Positions 17,945 through 27,058 of a stretch of 63,434 nucleotides of DNA are shown here, piece after piece (within the stretch, counting starts at the first letter, position 1; each line of letters opens with the position of its first letter). Source of the stretch: an uncultured Eggerthellaceae bacterium. Its GTDB lineage: Bacteria > Actinomycetota > Coriobacteriia > Coriobacteriales > Eggerthellaceae. The notes beneath the pieces were generated by a model. That model was not told the origin of the DNA and ran no database searches. It worked only from the letters and a program-made list of their open reading frames with translations. Location: NCBI GenBank assembly GCA_910584145.1, contig CAJTXX010000007.1, positions 1 through 63,434 on the forward strand. Direction: 5' to 3'. The position numbers and the translations under genes were made by a program.

Positions 17945-20900
17945 ATGGGGAAAACGATACGCAAGATGCTTGCAGCAGCGCTCTCGCTGGTGATGGTGGC
18001 GACGATGCTTCCAACGCCTGCGCTCGCTGATGGCGCCTCTAAGGGAGAAGGCGTCGGGCACGAGCGCACCTACAGCGGCTATGCGGGGGCCGAGCTACAG
18101 GCGCAGACCGAGGTGGCGGTGGTAGGCTATGATGCGACGCCTCCCATCCCGGAGGGGGATGTGCTCTATGCGCCTGCCGACCCGCATCCGGCTAACGACT
18201 TCATAGCGCAGGTGACGGGTCGCTTCGATGGCGCGGCTGTGCTCGCGGCGGAGGATGTCGACCAGAGCTCGCCTGCCTACCAGACGCTCGCTCAAGCAGC
18301 AGCGGGGGATGCGATAGGCGGCATGTGGCAGCTCTCCGTATCGACCAGCACCCCTGGCGTTCCGGCTGCGAGCGCCATCACCAGCGTGAGCCTGCAGATC
18401 GACCAAGCGACCTACGATGCGCTGCCCGACGGGGCGAGCGCTGTGCGCGTTGTGGCGCTCGAAGGCGGCAAGCTCGTGGAGTACGCCGCCACCCGCACGG
18501 TGCTCCCGGGCGAGGACGGCGCGCCTGAGCGCTACTATATCACCTTCGCACGGCCCACAGGAGATACCGCCATCGGCGCCTATGCGCTCATGGTGGCGCC
18601 CGCGGGGGCTATGACCGTCACGGCCCGTGTAGCAACGGGAGCGGGCCAGGTGCTGCCCTTGGGAACGACCGAGTGGGCGGCGGGCGGTCAGATGGCGCAT
18701 GCGCGCTACACGTTCCTGCCCTTCGCCGGGCAGCGCATCGATACGGTCGCACTCGATGGGCGCGAGGTCTCCCTGACAGGCGTCGATTTCCTCGATATCC
18801 CGATCGTCGCGGGCGCCTCCCATGTGCTCGAGGTCAGCTTCTGCGCTGTCTCCTCCGGTGGCGGGGATGTCACCTTGAAGGTGGTGGCGCGCCCGGCGGA
18901 TGCGAGCGTGAAGGGCGCACCCGATGCGCTCGCGGCGGCAGATGAGGCACCGGTGCCTTATAAGGGGACATCTACCGTGGCGCAGGCCGAGCTTCCCTAT
19001 GGCAGCGCCGTCCGCGCCCAGATGATCGGCAGCGGCATCGTGGCCTCGCGCATCGAGGTGGCGCCGCTCGGCGCTTCGGGTGCGCTGCCCTCGGAGTCCG
19101 ACCCTTCCTGGCGGGAGGTGAGCGTGCTCGGTAGCGCATACGCGATACCTGCGCTCACGGAGGGCACAGCCGTGCGGTTCACGTTCGCCGATGGGGTGCC
19201 GCTCGAGCCCGAGCGCTTCTCCATGCAAGGCACCATCCTCTCAGATGAGGAGCCTCCGCGCGTGCTCGCGCGCACCGACGGCTCTGGTATCGCCAAGGCA
19301 GAGGGCGGTTCTATCCGCGTGCATACGACGACGCCCGCCCTCGGCTCGCAGGCCACGGTATCGGTGAGCCCTGCCACAGCGAACTGGCAGGTGAACTCGG
19401 CTGAGCTCGCCCTGCTCGACGAGACGGGCGCGCAGGCAGGCTCGATGGATGTCACTGAGGCGGCCCGTGCGGGCACGGTGAGCGTGCCCGCGGTGGCATG
19501 CAGCTATGAGGTGCGCGTCATCTTCGAGCGCGTGGATATCTACTACATCAACACCACGCGCGGCGGCAAGACCGACCCTGTGGGCATAACGCAGCTGCGT
19601 GCGACGCGCGCAGACGGCAAGGTGTCGTTCAAGGTGGCTGCGAACGCGGGCTATGTGGTCGACATCGACAAGACGACGCTCGCCTTCGGCAGCCGCACCT
19701 TCGACATACGCACCACCGATGCCGGCGCCAAAGCCGAGATCGGCATCCCGTTCGCGGGCGGCGTGACCCAGACGATGAAAGTAGCGTTCCGTCCGAAGTC
19801 AGATGATGATGGGTTCGTGGATGTGAACGTGAACGTAGGGGTGAGCTCGAGCGGATCATCGCGCGCTCGAGAGGGAGGCGGCATCGTCTCCCCGACGCAC
19901 ATCACCATCCGCAAAGGCGCATCTTACACGTTCAGCGTGTTCCCCGATGATGGGTTCGATGTGGAGAGCATCACCTGGTCGAGCACTGATGCGGGCGGTA
20001 CCACCGGGGTCGTGCGACCCGAGGACATGCGACCGATAAGCGATGCGACGCTCGGGGACGGTGCGGGGGACGCGGCCTATGGGTACGAGTTCACGATCGA
20101 GCGCATCCCGAGCGATATCGTCGTCGATGTGGTGTTCAAGGATGCGCCTGGGCAGGTATGGGGCGATATAGAGGAGGCCGTCATATCGGACAACGGCAGC
20201 TTCGGGACCATCTCTCCTAAGGGCACCATCTCCATACCGGCGGGGCATGTGGTGTCAACCGAGCTGTTCGCGCGCCCGGCGGCCAACTGCCATTTGGAGC
20301 ACCTGTGGGTAGCGCAAGGCTCTGGCAAGCCTGAGGATATGATCGATCAGGTGAGCGACGGGCGCGTGACGCTTCCGCTCACAGGCGGCATGAAGGTGCA
20401 TGCGGTGTTCGCGAGCGATGCGGTGCGCGTGGAGGTCGACGAGAACGTGGCAGGCGGGCGCATCAGCCCCGATGGCAGCATGGTCGTATCGCGCGCAGAG
20501 CAGCTCGCGCTGTTCTTCGATGCTGATGAGGGCCGCTGCCTGCGCGAGGTGGTGCTCACCTACCCGGACGGGCAGGGCGGCTTCGATGAGGTGCGCTATG
20601 ATGTGCCCGAGGGCACCTACCTCTATACGCTCGAGGGTTGGGAGCTTGAGGAAGGCATGCGGATAAGCGCCGTGTTCGGCCCTGGCACGCGCCCGGAGCC
20701 CTCAGGTGGCATGTTCACGATCGAGCCGCGCGTGGTGGGTACGGGAGGCGCGGTGTCGCCTGCGCATGCGGCTGTGTATGCGGCTGACATGCACCCGACG
20801 TTCCTGCTGCTGCCCGATGCGGGCTATATGGTCGATGAGCTGCGCGTGCTGGCCGTGGCCGCCGATGGCTCGGAGCAGCTCGTAGAGGAGATGGCAGGCG

Positions 20901-21739
20901 CCGAGGCGGCAAGCTCCTACACGTTCGGGACGCTCACCTCTGACATGCGCCTGGAGGTGTCGTTCACGCCCATAGCGTTCCATACCATCACGTTCAGCTG
21001 GAATGTCGAGGGCGGCACGATGGATGCCGATGGTGCCATCGAAGGCGCGCTCAGCGTGCTCGATGGGCAAGAGGTGGCCATAAGCGTGGTGCCGGCCGAA
21101 GGATACGAGGTGGCGAGCGTGCGCTATGAGCCCGCGAGCGAAGCGCCCGGGCTGCTCGATCTGCTCGCCGGGCGCGCGGGCGGGCGCGATCTGGAGGTGC
21201 CCGAGGAGGGCGGCGTGGTGCGGTTCACTGCCACCGAGGATGCCCATGTGACGGGCACGTTCGTCGAGCGCGCGACGGAGCCGGGCCCGGGTCCGGATGA
21301 TGGGAACGGAGATGGCGACGAGCACGCCGGCTTCTTCATCGAGGCCAGCGCAGGCGCGCACGGCACCATCAGCCCGAGCGGGCGCGTGGGCGTGCGCGCA
21401 GGCGCCGACATCGCGTTCGACCTGCGCCCCGATGCGGGCTACCAGGTGGCTTTCGTGGAGGCGGATGGCAAGCGCTACGCAGGGCATCGCAGCCAGTGGG
21501 TGCTCAAGGGCGTTTCGGCAGACCATAAGCTGCATGTGGAGTTCGAGCCGGTGCTGCCTGCGGGCGATAACTCAGAGCCCGCGCGCACGATACGCCGCTT
21601 GCAGTCGCTCGCGCAGACGAGCGATGCGCTGCCCATAGCTGCGCTCGTGCTGGCGGCCATCTCCTGCGCGTCTGCCGGGGCTGCGCTCATCGTGCGCAAC
21701 CGCCGCCGCAACGAGCGCAGAGCAGACGACGAGCGCTGA
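17945..21739 (+). CDS. giant cell-wall-anchored protein with divergent InlB-type repeats
   Basis: A 1264-aa protein: Sec signal peptide (GKTIRKMLAAALSLVMVATM, cleavage near ALA/DG), an N-terminal domain of about 450 residues that I do not recognise, then at least five repeats of roughly 90-110 residues with the divergent InlB B-repeat (PF18998-like) theme: GTISPKGTISIPAGHVV, GRISPDGSMVV, GGAVSPAHAAVYAADMHP, GGTMDADGAIEG and GTISPSGRVGVRAGADI. The C-terminus is a sorting signal: LAQTSD (residues 1222-1227), a hydrophobic segment and RNRRRNERR. LAQTS is a deviation from LPXTG; no sortase gene is in this window. Last gene of the surface locus; a strong stem-loop follows. Confidence 0.8.
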   Translation: MGKTIRKMLAAALSLVMVATMLPTPALADGASKGEGVGHERTYSGYAGAELQAQTEVAVVGYDATPPIPEGDVLYAPADPHPANDFIAQVTGRFDGAAVLAAEDVDQSSPAYQTLAQAAAGDAIGGMWQLSVSTSTPGVPAASAITSVSLQIDQATYDALPDGASAVRVVALEGGKLVEYAATRTVLPGEDGAPERYYITFARPTGDTAIGAYALMVAPAGAMTVTARVATGAGQVLPLGTTEWAAGGQMAHARYTFLPFAGQRIDTVALDGREVSLTGVDFLDIPIVAGASHVLEVSFCAVSSGGGDVTLKVVARPADASVKGAPDALAAADEAPVPYKGTSTVAQAELPYGSAVRAQMIGSGIVASRIEVAPLGASGALPSESDPSWREVSVLGSAYAIPALTEGTAVRFTFADGVPLEPERFSMQGTILSDEEPPRVLARTDGSGIAKAEGGSIRVHTTTPALGSQATVSVSPATANWQVNSAELALLDETGAQAGSMDVTEAARAGTVSVPAVACSYEVRVIFERVDIYYINTTRGGKTDPVGITQLRATRADGKVSFKVAANAGYVVDIDKTTLAFGSRTFDIRTTDAGAKAEIGIPFAGGVTQTMKVAFRPKSDDDGFVDVNVNVGVSSSGSSRAREGGGIVSPTHITIRKGASYTFSVFPDDGFDVESITWSSTDAGGTTGVVRPEDMRPISDATLGDGAGDAAYGYEFTIERIPSDIVVDVVFKDAPGQVWGDIEEAVISDNGSFGTISPKGTISIPAGHVVSTELFARPAANCHLEHLWVAQGSGKPEDMIDQVSDGRVTLPLTGGMKVHAVFASDAVRVEVDENVAGGRISPDGSMVVSRAEQLALFFDADEGRCLREVVLTYPDGQGGFDEVRYDVPEGTYLYTLEGWELEEGMRISAVFGPGTRPEPSGGMFTIEPRVVGTGGAVSPAHAAVYAADMHPTFLLLPDAGYMVDELRVLAVAADGSEQLVEEMAGAEAASSYTFGTLTSDMRLEVSFTPIAFHTITFSWNVEGGTMDADGAIEGALSVLDGQEVAISVVPAEGYEVASVRYEPASEAPGLLDLLAGRAGGRDLEVPEEGGVVRFTATEDAHVTGTFVERATEPGPGPDDGNGDGDEHAGFFIEASAGAHGTISPSGRVGVRAGADIAFDLRPDAGYQVAFVEADGKRYAGHRSQWVLKGVSADHKLHVEFEPVLPAGDNSEPARTIRRLQSLAQTSDALPIAALVLAAISCASAGAALIVRNRRRNERRADDER

Positions 21740-21753
21740 TGCGGGGCCCGCAA

Positions 21754-21795
21754 GCGAGGGACGGCGGGCAGTCCGGGTAGCCCGCCGCCCCTCGC
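21754..21795. terminator. 16-bp stem-loop between convergent genes
   Basis: GCGAGGGACGGCGGGC / GCCCGCCGCCCCTCGC with one mismatch and a 10-base loop, between the end of the surface locus and the convergent ATPase gene. No T-tract on either side, so probably a bidirectional stem or Rho-linked end. Confidence 0.65.
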
Positions 21796-21836
21796 TCGGG
21801 AGATGCTGCAGTATGGGTGCGGCTGCGCTGCGGGCG

Positions 21837-23054
21837 CTACGCTTCGAGCATCCAGTCTAGGGCGTTCGCTATCTCGATGTCTCCGTTCCAGCCGAGCCCG
21901 ATGGTGTCGTAGGTGAGCACGATCTTCCGGCCGCGCCTGCCGGCGAGCTGTCTCAGCGGTGCCAGCTCGCGCTCGCGCGTGCTCTCGTCGAGCAGCGATG
22001 CGCACACCTGCACATAGAGGCTCTCTTCGCCCATTGTTGCGACGAAATCGACCTCGAGGCTGCCTGTTTTGCCGACCTGCGCATCGAAGCCGCGCACGAG
22101 CAGCTCGTTGTGCACGGCATTCTCCAGCGTGAATCCGAAATCGCGATCGGGGAAGCCGAGCAGCATGTTCTTTATGCCCAGGTCGGCGCAGTAATACTTC
22201 TCGAGCCCTTGGAGGAAGGCGCCCCCTTTCAGGTCGAAGCGCCGCGCTCGGTAGAACAGGAAGGCGTCGACGAGGGCTTGCAGATAGCGCTCGATGGTGT
22301 CGCTCGAGGTCTTGCGGTGGGCGGCGCGCAGCCGATTCTCCATGTTCACGATGGATACGCTGGAGCCGGCGGTGTCGGCGATGTAGCGGGCGATGTCGGA
22401 GAAGACCGCGACATTGCGTATCTGGTTGTGCTGCGCGATATCCTTCACGAACACGGTGTTGTAGATGCCCGAGAGCACGGTCTGCGCGAGCATGCGCTCG
22501 TCGCCCTGCTCTACGACCGGCGGCAGCCCGCCGTAGGTGGCATAGCGGGTGAACAGCGCCTCTTTCGGCAGGTCTTCGCCCGAGAAGCGCGCGAATTCGC
22601 TGAACGACAGCGGGTAGATGCGTATCTCCACGTAGCGGCCTGACAGCAGCGTAGCTAGCTGGCTCGACAGCAGGTAGGCATTCGAGCCGGTCAGGTAGAT
22701 ATCGGTGTCATTCCGAGCGCGCAGGGCGTTCACGGCGCGCTCCCAGCCGTCTACGAGCTGCACTTCGTCGAGCAGCAGGTAGAAGCGCGAAGAGGCCGGG
22801 GCGGCGCTGTCCATAGCGGCGGTGATGGCGCTCAGGAGCGCATCGCTATCGGTGACGGGCAGGTATTCCGCGGCTTCCATGTTCATGGATATGATGCGAT
22901 CAGCCGGGATGCCCGATGCGCGCAGATGATCGGCGAACAGATGCAGCAACGAGGATTTACCGCAGCGCCGCATGCCCACGAGCACCTTGATGAAGGGCTT
23001 ATCCTGGAACGCGATGAGCTTATCAAGATACAAAGGACGTTCTTTGAGCTGCAT
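21837..23054 (-). CDS. AAA-family ATPase with DUF4143 domain
   Basis: A 405-aa member of the AAA_14/DUF4143 family. Walker A is GMRRCGKSS (27-35, Lys33), Walker B is FYLLLDEVQ (91-99), sensor-like YLTGSNAYLLS follows, then YPLSFSEF. The C-terminal DUF4143 region contains the nuclease-like LENAVHNELLVRGFDAQVG ... SLEVDFVA, reminiscent of a PD-(D/E)XK core, and ends in a predicted cytosolic helix. The biological role of this widespread family is unknown; mobile-element or defence links have been suggested. The AT-rich upstream gap carries paired direct repeats (23079-23134). It stands alone and convergent to the surface locus. Confidence 0.88.
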   Translation of the reverse strand: MQLKERPLYLDKLIAFQDKPFIKVLVGMRRCGKSSLLHLFADHLRASGIPADRIISMNMEAAEYLPVTDSDALLSAITAAMDSAAPASSRFYLLLDEVQLVDGWERAVNALRARNDTDIYLTGSNAYLLSSQLATLLSGRYVEIRIYPLSFSEFARFSGEDLPKEALFTRYATYGGLPPVVEQGDERMLAQTVLSGIYNTVFVKDIAQHNQIRNVAVFSDIARYIADTAGSSVSIVNMENRLRAAHRKTSSDTIERYLQALVDAFLFYRARRFDLKGGAFLQGLEKYYCADLGIKNMLLGFPDRDFGFTLENAVHNELLVRGFDAQVGKTGSLEVDFVATMGEESLYVQVCASLLDESTRERELAPLRQLAGRRGRKIVLTYDTIGLGWNGDIEIANALDWMLEA

Positions 23055-23078
23055 AGGATGCCCTTTCGATGAGTTCTA

Positions 23079-23134
23079 ACTTTTCCGAGTATACTAGGAA
23101 AAATCGTATTTGATAGATACTTTTCCGTGTATAC
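23079..23134 (-). promoter_or_regulatory. paired 16-bp direct repeats upstream of the ATPase gene
   Basis: ACTTTTCCGAGTATAC (23079-23094) and ACTTTTCCGTGTATAC (23119-23134) differ at one base and start 40 bases apart, about four helical turns. The nearer copy also forms a TTTTCC / GGAAAA inverted repeat (23081-23102). AT-rich against a GC-rich background, 25 bases before the start codon; a candidate operator. Confidence 0.6.
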
Positions 23135-23291
23135 CTTTAAACGAAATCTATGTCGCATTCGTTTTTGAGTTGCATCGGTGTAGCCTGATCCGCTCAGCAT
23201 GGATGCCCTTTCGCCCTGTTCGCGCGGTGGTTTGCGGGTGTTCCTTTATACTGGGTCGATACCTTGATCGCGGAATCGCAGAGGAGACTCC

Positions 23292-24575
23292 ATGGCTGTG
23301 AAGATCGGATTGGTGGGCACTGGCACGGTCGGCGGTGGCTGCATAGATATCATCAATAAGCATAGCGGTGCATTCCAGCGCCATCTGGGCACCGACATCG
23401 AGCTGGTGCGCGTGTGCTCGCTCAGCTCGGCTGAGGCTGAGGCGCATGGCGTGGGCGAGCTCTTCACCGACGATTTCCACGACATAACGAACGACTCTGA
23501 TATCGACATCGTCATCGAGCTGATCGGCGGCACCACTGTTGCGCGCACGGTCGTGCTCGAAGCGCTGGCTGCCGGCAAGAACGTGGTCACCGCCAACAAG
23601 GCGCTCATGGCCACGCATGGCGAAGAGGTCATGAGCGCAGCGAAGGCTGCGGGCGTGGAGCTGGCATTCGGCGCCAGCGTGGGCGGCGGCATCCCCATCA
23701 TCGGCCCGCTGAAGCACTCGCTGATCGCGAATGAGGTCAGCACGGTGATGGGCATCGTGAACGGCACCACGAATTACATGCTCAGCAAGATGTCAGAAGA
23801 GGGCATGAGCTACGAGCAGGCGCTGGCTGAAGCGCAGGCGGCTGGCTTCGCGGAGGCAGACCCGTCAGCCGATGTGGACGGGTTGGATGCGGCGGCTAAG
23901 ATAGCCATCCTCGCTTCCATCGCATTCTATTCGCGCGTCACGCTCGACGATGTGTACGCGCGCGGCATAACCACCATCAGCCCCACCGACTTAGATGCCG
24001 CCCGCGATATGGGCTACGTGGTGAAGCTGTTGGCTATCGCACATCGCACTCCCGAGGGCATCGACGTGCGCGTGCATCCCACCATGATCCCGGTAGACCA
24101 TCAGCTTGCTACTGTGAATGGCGTGTTCAACGCCATCTACGTGGTGGGCGATTTCGTGGGCGAGACGATGTTCTTCGGAGAGGGCGCGGGTGCGGGTGCG
24201 GCGGCCAGCGCCGTCATGGGCGACGTGCTGGAAGTTGCGCGCCATCTGACACAGGGCGTGGCGCCTATCGTTGGCTGCACCTGCACTGACGAGCTGCCCA
24301 TCTGCCCCATCACGAGCCTTTCGATGAAGTACTACATGCGCTTCACAGCCAGCGACCGCCCCGGCGTGCTGGCGGCTATGGCGAGCGTGTTCGCCGAGCA
24401 CGATGTGAGCATCCACTCCATGATACAGCGCGGCGCGGGCGCCGACGGCACGGTCGACCTAGCATATGTCACCCACGTGGCGCGCGAGCAGGATGTGCGC
24501 GCTGCCATCGACGAGATATGCGCTCTGCCTGACACCGTGAAGGGCGAGCCGTCGCTGATACGCGTTGAGGAGTGA
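23292..24575 (+). CDS. hom: homoserine dehydrogenase
   Basis: NAD(P)H-dependent reduction of aspartate semialdehyde to homoserine, the branch to threonine and methionine. The 427-aa monofunctional form has a Rossmann motif GLVGTGTVGGG (6-16), KNVVTANKALMATHG, the active-site region GASVGGGIPII, NGTTNYMLSKM, EADPSADVDGLDAAAKIAIL and a C-terminal ACT domain (YYMRFTASDRPGVLAAMASV), which in this family gives threonine feedback. No aspartokinase fusion. GAGGAG lies 6 bases before the ATG; a TATACT box is at 23247-23252 with no clear -35. A HAD phosphatase gene follows. Confidence 0.95.
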   Translation: MAVKIGLVGTGTVGGGCIDIINKHSGAFQRHLGTDIELVRVCSLSSAEAEAHGVGELFTDDFHDITNDSDIDIVIELIGGTTVARTVVLEALAAGKNVVTANKALMATHGEEVMSAAKAAGVELAFGASVGGGIPIIGPLKHSLIANEVSTVMGIVNGTTNYMLSKMSEEGMSYEQALAEAQAAGFAEADPSADVDGLDAAAKIAILASIAFYSRVTLDDVYARGITTISPTDLDAARDMGYVVKLLAIAHRTPEGIDVRVHPTMIPVDHQLATVNGVFNAIYVVGDFVGETMFFGEGAGAGAAASAVMGDVLEVARHLTQGVAPIVGCTCTDELPICPITSLSMKYYMRFTASDRPGVLAAMASVFAEHDVSIHSMIQRGAGADGTVDLAYVTHVAREQDVRAAIDEICALPDTVKGEPSLIRVEE

Positions 24576-24692
24576 GCATCGTAAGATGATGGGCCGCGCT
24601 ATGAAGGCTGCTCGGGCTTGCGCTGCGCTCCTGATCGCTGCGGAAGAGCAGGGCGGTGCTGGGGGCCGAAGCGGCAGAGCGGAGCGTTGCGC

Positions 24693-25379
24693 ATGATCGC
24701 GACGGCAGGCATAGGGGTCATCTTCGACTGCGATGGCACGCTGCTCGATTCGATGGAGATGTGGCATTCGCTGGACGACCGCATCGCCGAGGAGGCGGGC
24801 GTGGTGTTCACGAAAGAGGACAAAGATTTCCTGACAGCTGGAACGCTGCGGGAATGCGCCGATTACATGCATGAAAAGCATGGCATCGGTTGCAGCGGCG
24901 CCGATGTCGAGCGCATGATAAACGACGAGACGGCGAAGTGGTACGCCACCGAGGCGGTGCCGCGGCCGGGTGCTGCCGCTTTCGTGCGCGGCCTGCATGC
25001 GGCGGGCGTGCCCATGGCGGTAGCGTCGTCGACCCCGCCGCAGAACCTGCGCGCCGGGCTTGAGACGGCCGGGCTCGCCCAGTATATGAGCGCTATCGTG
25101 TCGGTGGAGGACGCTGGCGCCCCGAAGCGCGAACCGCTGGTCTACGATATGGCGCGCCAGGTGCTCGGCACGCCGCGCTGCCGCACCTGGGGGTTCGAGG
25201 ATGCGCGGTATGCCATAGAGACGCTGTCGCGCGCGGGGTATCGCACTGTGGGCGTGTTCGATACCGACGTGGCGGGCACGCGCGAAGAGCTGGCAGCGGC
25301 AGCTGACGTATTCATCGCTTCGTTTACGGAAATGACCGCCGAGGAGTTCCTTGCGGTAGCCTATGCTCATCAAGACTGA
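24693..25379 (+). CDS. HAD-superfamily phosphatase
   Basis: A 228-aa haloacid dehalogenase hydrolase of the beta-phosphoglucomutase/Gph-like subfamily. Motif I is FDCDGTLLDS (nucleophile Asp12, Asp14), motif II VASST, the motif III Lys is in GAPKREP and motif IV is GFEDARYAIE (Glu-Asp rather than Asp-Asp). An alpha-helical cap lies between motifs I and II. Substrate cannot be told. ATG at 24693 has GGAG upstream; in-frame codons before it read as non-coding. The gene lies 117 bases after hom and 12 bases before the next membrane protein, so it may be co-transcribed with both. In principle it might be a homoserine/threonine-pathway phosphatase, but nothing in the sequence supports that. Confidence 0.85.
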   Translation: MIATAGIGVIFDCDGTLLDSMEMWHSLDDRIAEEAGVVFTKEDKDFLTAGTLRECADYMHEKHGIGCSGADVERMINDETAKWYATEAVPRPGAAAFVRGLHAAGVPMAVASSTPPQNLRAGLETAGLAQYMSAIVSVEDAGAPKREPLVYDMARQVLGTPRCRTWGFEDARYAIETLSRAGYRTVGVFDTDVAGTREELAAAADVFIASFTEMTAEEFLAVAYAHQD

Positions 25380-25391
25380 GAGGCTACCATC

Positions 25392-26720
25392 ATGACCGGC
25401 ACGAACGATCGAAAACCAAGCGACCCCGGCCGCGGCCGCCCGCGCAAGGGCGAGACGCTGGCGACTAGCGCCGATTTCGGCAAAGAGCTGCGCCAGATGC
25501 GCGACGACATGCGCGAGGCGTTCGACGCCAGCTGGTGGCGCCGTATGGTGTCCGCCCCGGTCGATTGCGAGAAGCTGCCGATAGCCATGAAGGTGTTCGG
25601 TGTGCTGTGCGTGCTGGGCGCGCTCTATGGTTTCGGCAACGTGGTGTGGGATTTGGTAGGCACCATCGAGGCGTATCGGTCGGGCCGTATGGCCGATATG
25701 GGGCTGTCGACGACGGTGGTCACATTCGTGTTCCTCGCCGACCTCGTGCTCATATCGCTCGCATTCCTGATCTATGGCGTCAGCATCCTGCGCAACCGGC
25801 GCCGGTTCGCGGCGCTCATCATCTATGCGCTCTACGTGATGCTCATCTTGGGCGCGGCGTGCTCGCTCATGCTCTACGGCGTCAGCGCGTTCCTCATCCT
25901 CTATGGCGTGGTGTTCGGCATCCTGATCGCCTTCCAGATATACCTCGATCCCGGCCTGCGCGACGAGCGGCGGCTCCAGCGGAAGCTCCACGAGAGCGAG
26001 CTGCGCCAAGAGCAGGAGGACGGCACGCTCGGCCGCGATGCCAGCGGCAAGGGCTATATCGATCTGAATTTCTTCAACCTGTTCTGGATATTCGTGTTCG
26101 TCTCGGTGCTGGGCGATGGCATGGAAACGCTCTTCCATTACTTCGTGGTGGTGCCGGGCCAATGGCAAGACCGCGCGGGGCTGCTGTTCGGGCCGTTCAG
26201 CCCCATCTACGGATGCGGCGCGCTGCTGATGACGCTGCTGCTGAACCGCCTCTACAAGCGCAATGTGCTGTTGATATTCTTCTGCTCGGCCATCATCGGC
26301 GGGGCGTTCGAATACTTCGTCAGCGTGTGGATGCAATACACGTTCGGCGCGGTGGCGTGGGACTACACGGGCCAGTGGCTCTCCATCGGCGGCCGCACAT
26401 GCGGTTGGGCGATGGGTGCGTGGGGCTTGCTCGGCGTGGTGTGGATAAAGCTGTTGCTGCCGTTGCTGCTGCGCATCGTGAACCTGATACCGTGGAACTG
26501 GCGCTATGCGGTCACTGCGATTGCAGCTGTGCTGATGCTGGTCGATGCCGTGCTGACGCTGGAATCGCTCGATTGCTGGTATGAGCGCCTCGCGGGCGAC
26601 CCGGTGGTGACGCCTATCCAGCACTTCTACGCCGACTATTTCGACAACGAGTACATGGCCGACCGCTTCCAGTCGATGACCATCAACCCCGGCGATTCGG
26701 TCCGCCACGGCAGCGTGTAG
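25392..26720 (+). CDS. PF06541 'putative ABC-transporter type IV' membrane protein
   Basis: A 442-aa protein with a hydrophilic, Arg/Lys-rich N-terminus (about 60 residues), then eight or so hydrophobic segments. The C-terminal half has the family marks RAGLLFGPFSPIYGCGALLM, IIGGAFEYFVSVWMQ and FGAVAWDYTGQWLSIGGRTC. Despite the family name no ATPase is adjacent and transport has not been shown for these proteins. The N-terminal half has four extra membrane segments, which makes it longer than the typical 150-250-aa member. The ATG has GAGAGGCTACC upstream and follows the HAD gene by 12 bases. Confidence 0.8.
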   Translation: MTGTNDRKPSDPGRGRPRKGETLATSADFGKELRQMRDDMREAFDASWWRRMVSAPVDCEKLPIAMKVFGVLCVLGALYGFGNVVWDLVGTIEAYRSGRMADMGLSTTVVTFVFLADLVLISLAFLIYGVSILRNRRRFAALIIYALYVMLILGAACSLMLYGVSAFLILYGVVFGILIAFQIYLDPGLRDERRLQRKLHESELRQEQEDGTLGRDASGKGYIDLNFFNLFWIFVFVSVLGDGMETLFHYFVVVPGQWQDRAGLLFGPFSPIYGCGALLMTLLLNRLYKRNVLLIFFCSAIIGGAFEYFVSVWMQYTFGAVAWDYTGQWLSIGGRTCGWAMGAWGLLGVVWIKLLLPLLLRIVNLIPWNWRYAVTAIAAVLMLVDAVLTLESLDCWYERLAGDPVVTPIQHFYADYFDNEYMADRFQSMTINPGDSVRHGSV

Positions 26721-26743
26721 CACAGTTGCCTTCATTCGCTGCC

Positions 26744-26772
26744 TTGACGTACGTAATCACGTACGTTATGGT
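26744..26772 (+). promoter_or_regulatory. yefM-yoeB promoter overlapped by a double ACGTACGT operator
   Basis: TTGACG (26744-26749), 17-base spacer, TATGGT (26767-26772). The spacer is almost filled by two ACGTACGT palindromes (26747-26754 and 26759-26766) separated by AATC. This is the layout expected for autorepression by the antitoxin complex. Confidence 0.75.
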
Positions 26773-26804
26773 AAGGGTGTCAGACAACGGAAGCGAGGTT
26801 CATC

Positions 26805-27056
26805 ATGACTTCCATCACAGCAACGGCGTTCCGACAGAATATCTACCAGACTATCGCCCAGGTCAATGCCAACTGCGCGCCCGTCACCATCACCAACAGC
26901 AAAGGTAAGGGTGCGGTGCTCATCGGCGAAGACGATTGGGCCGCTATCGAAGAGACGCTTTATCTTGCGAGCATCCCCGGCATGAGCGAATCGTTGCAGG
27001 AGGGCATGGTGGCTCACCTCAACGATTGCCTGACCGAAGATGAGCTCGAGTGGTAG
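26805..27056 (+). CDS. yefM: YefM/Phd-type antitoxin
   Basis: An 83-aa type II antitoxin of the Phd/YefM family. N-terminal DNA-binding half: ITATAFRQNIYQTIAQVN, then PVTITNSKGKGAVLIGEDDW; C-terminal toxin-binding tail is acidic (LNDCLTEDELEW). It neutralises the toxin encoded next and, with it, represses the shared promoter. GGAAGCGAGG upstream is a fair ribosome site. The stop codon lies two bases before the toxin ATG at 27059. Confidence 0.92.
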   Translation: MTSITATAFRQNIYQTIAQVNANCAPVTITNSKGKGAVLIGEDDWAAIEETLYLASIPGMSESLQEGMVAHLNDCLTEDELEW

Positions 27057-27058
27057 CT

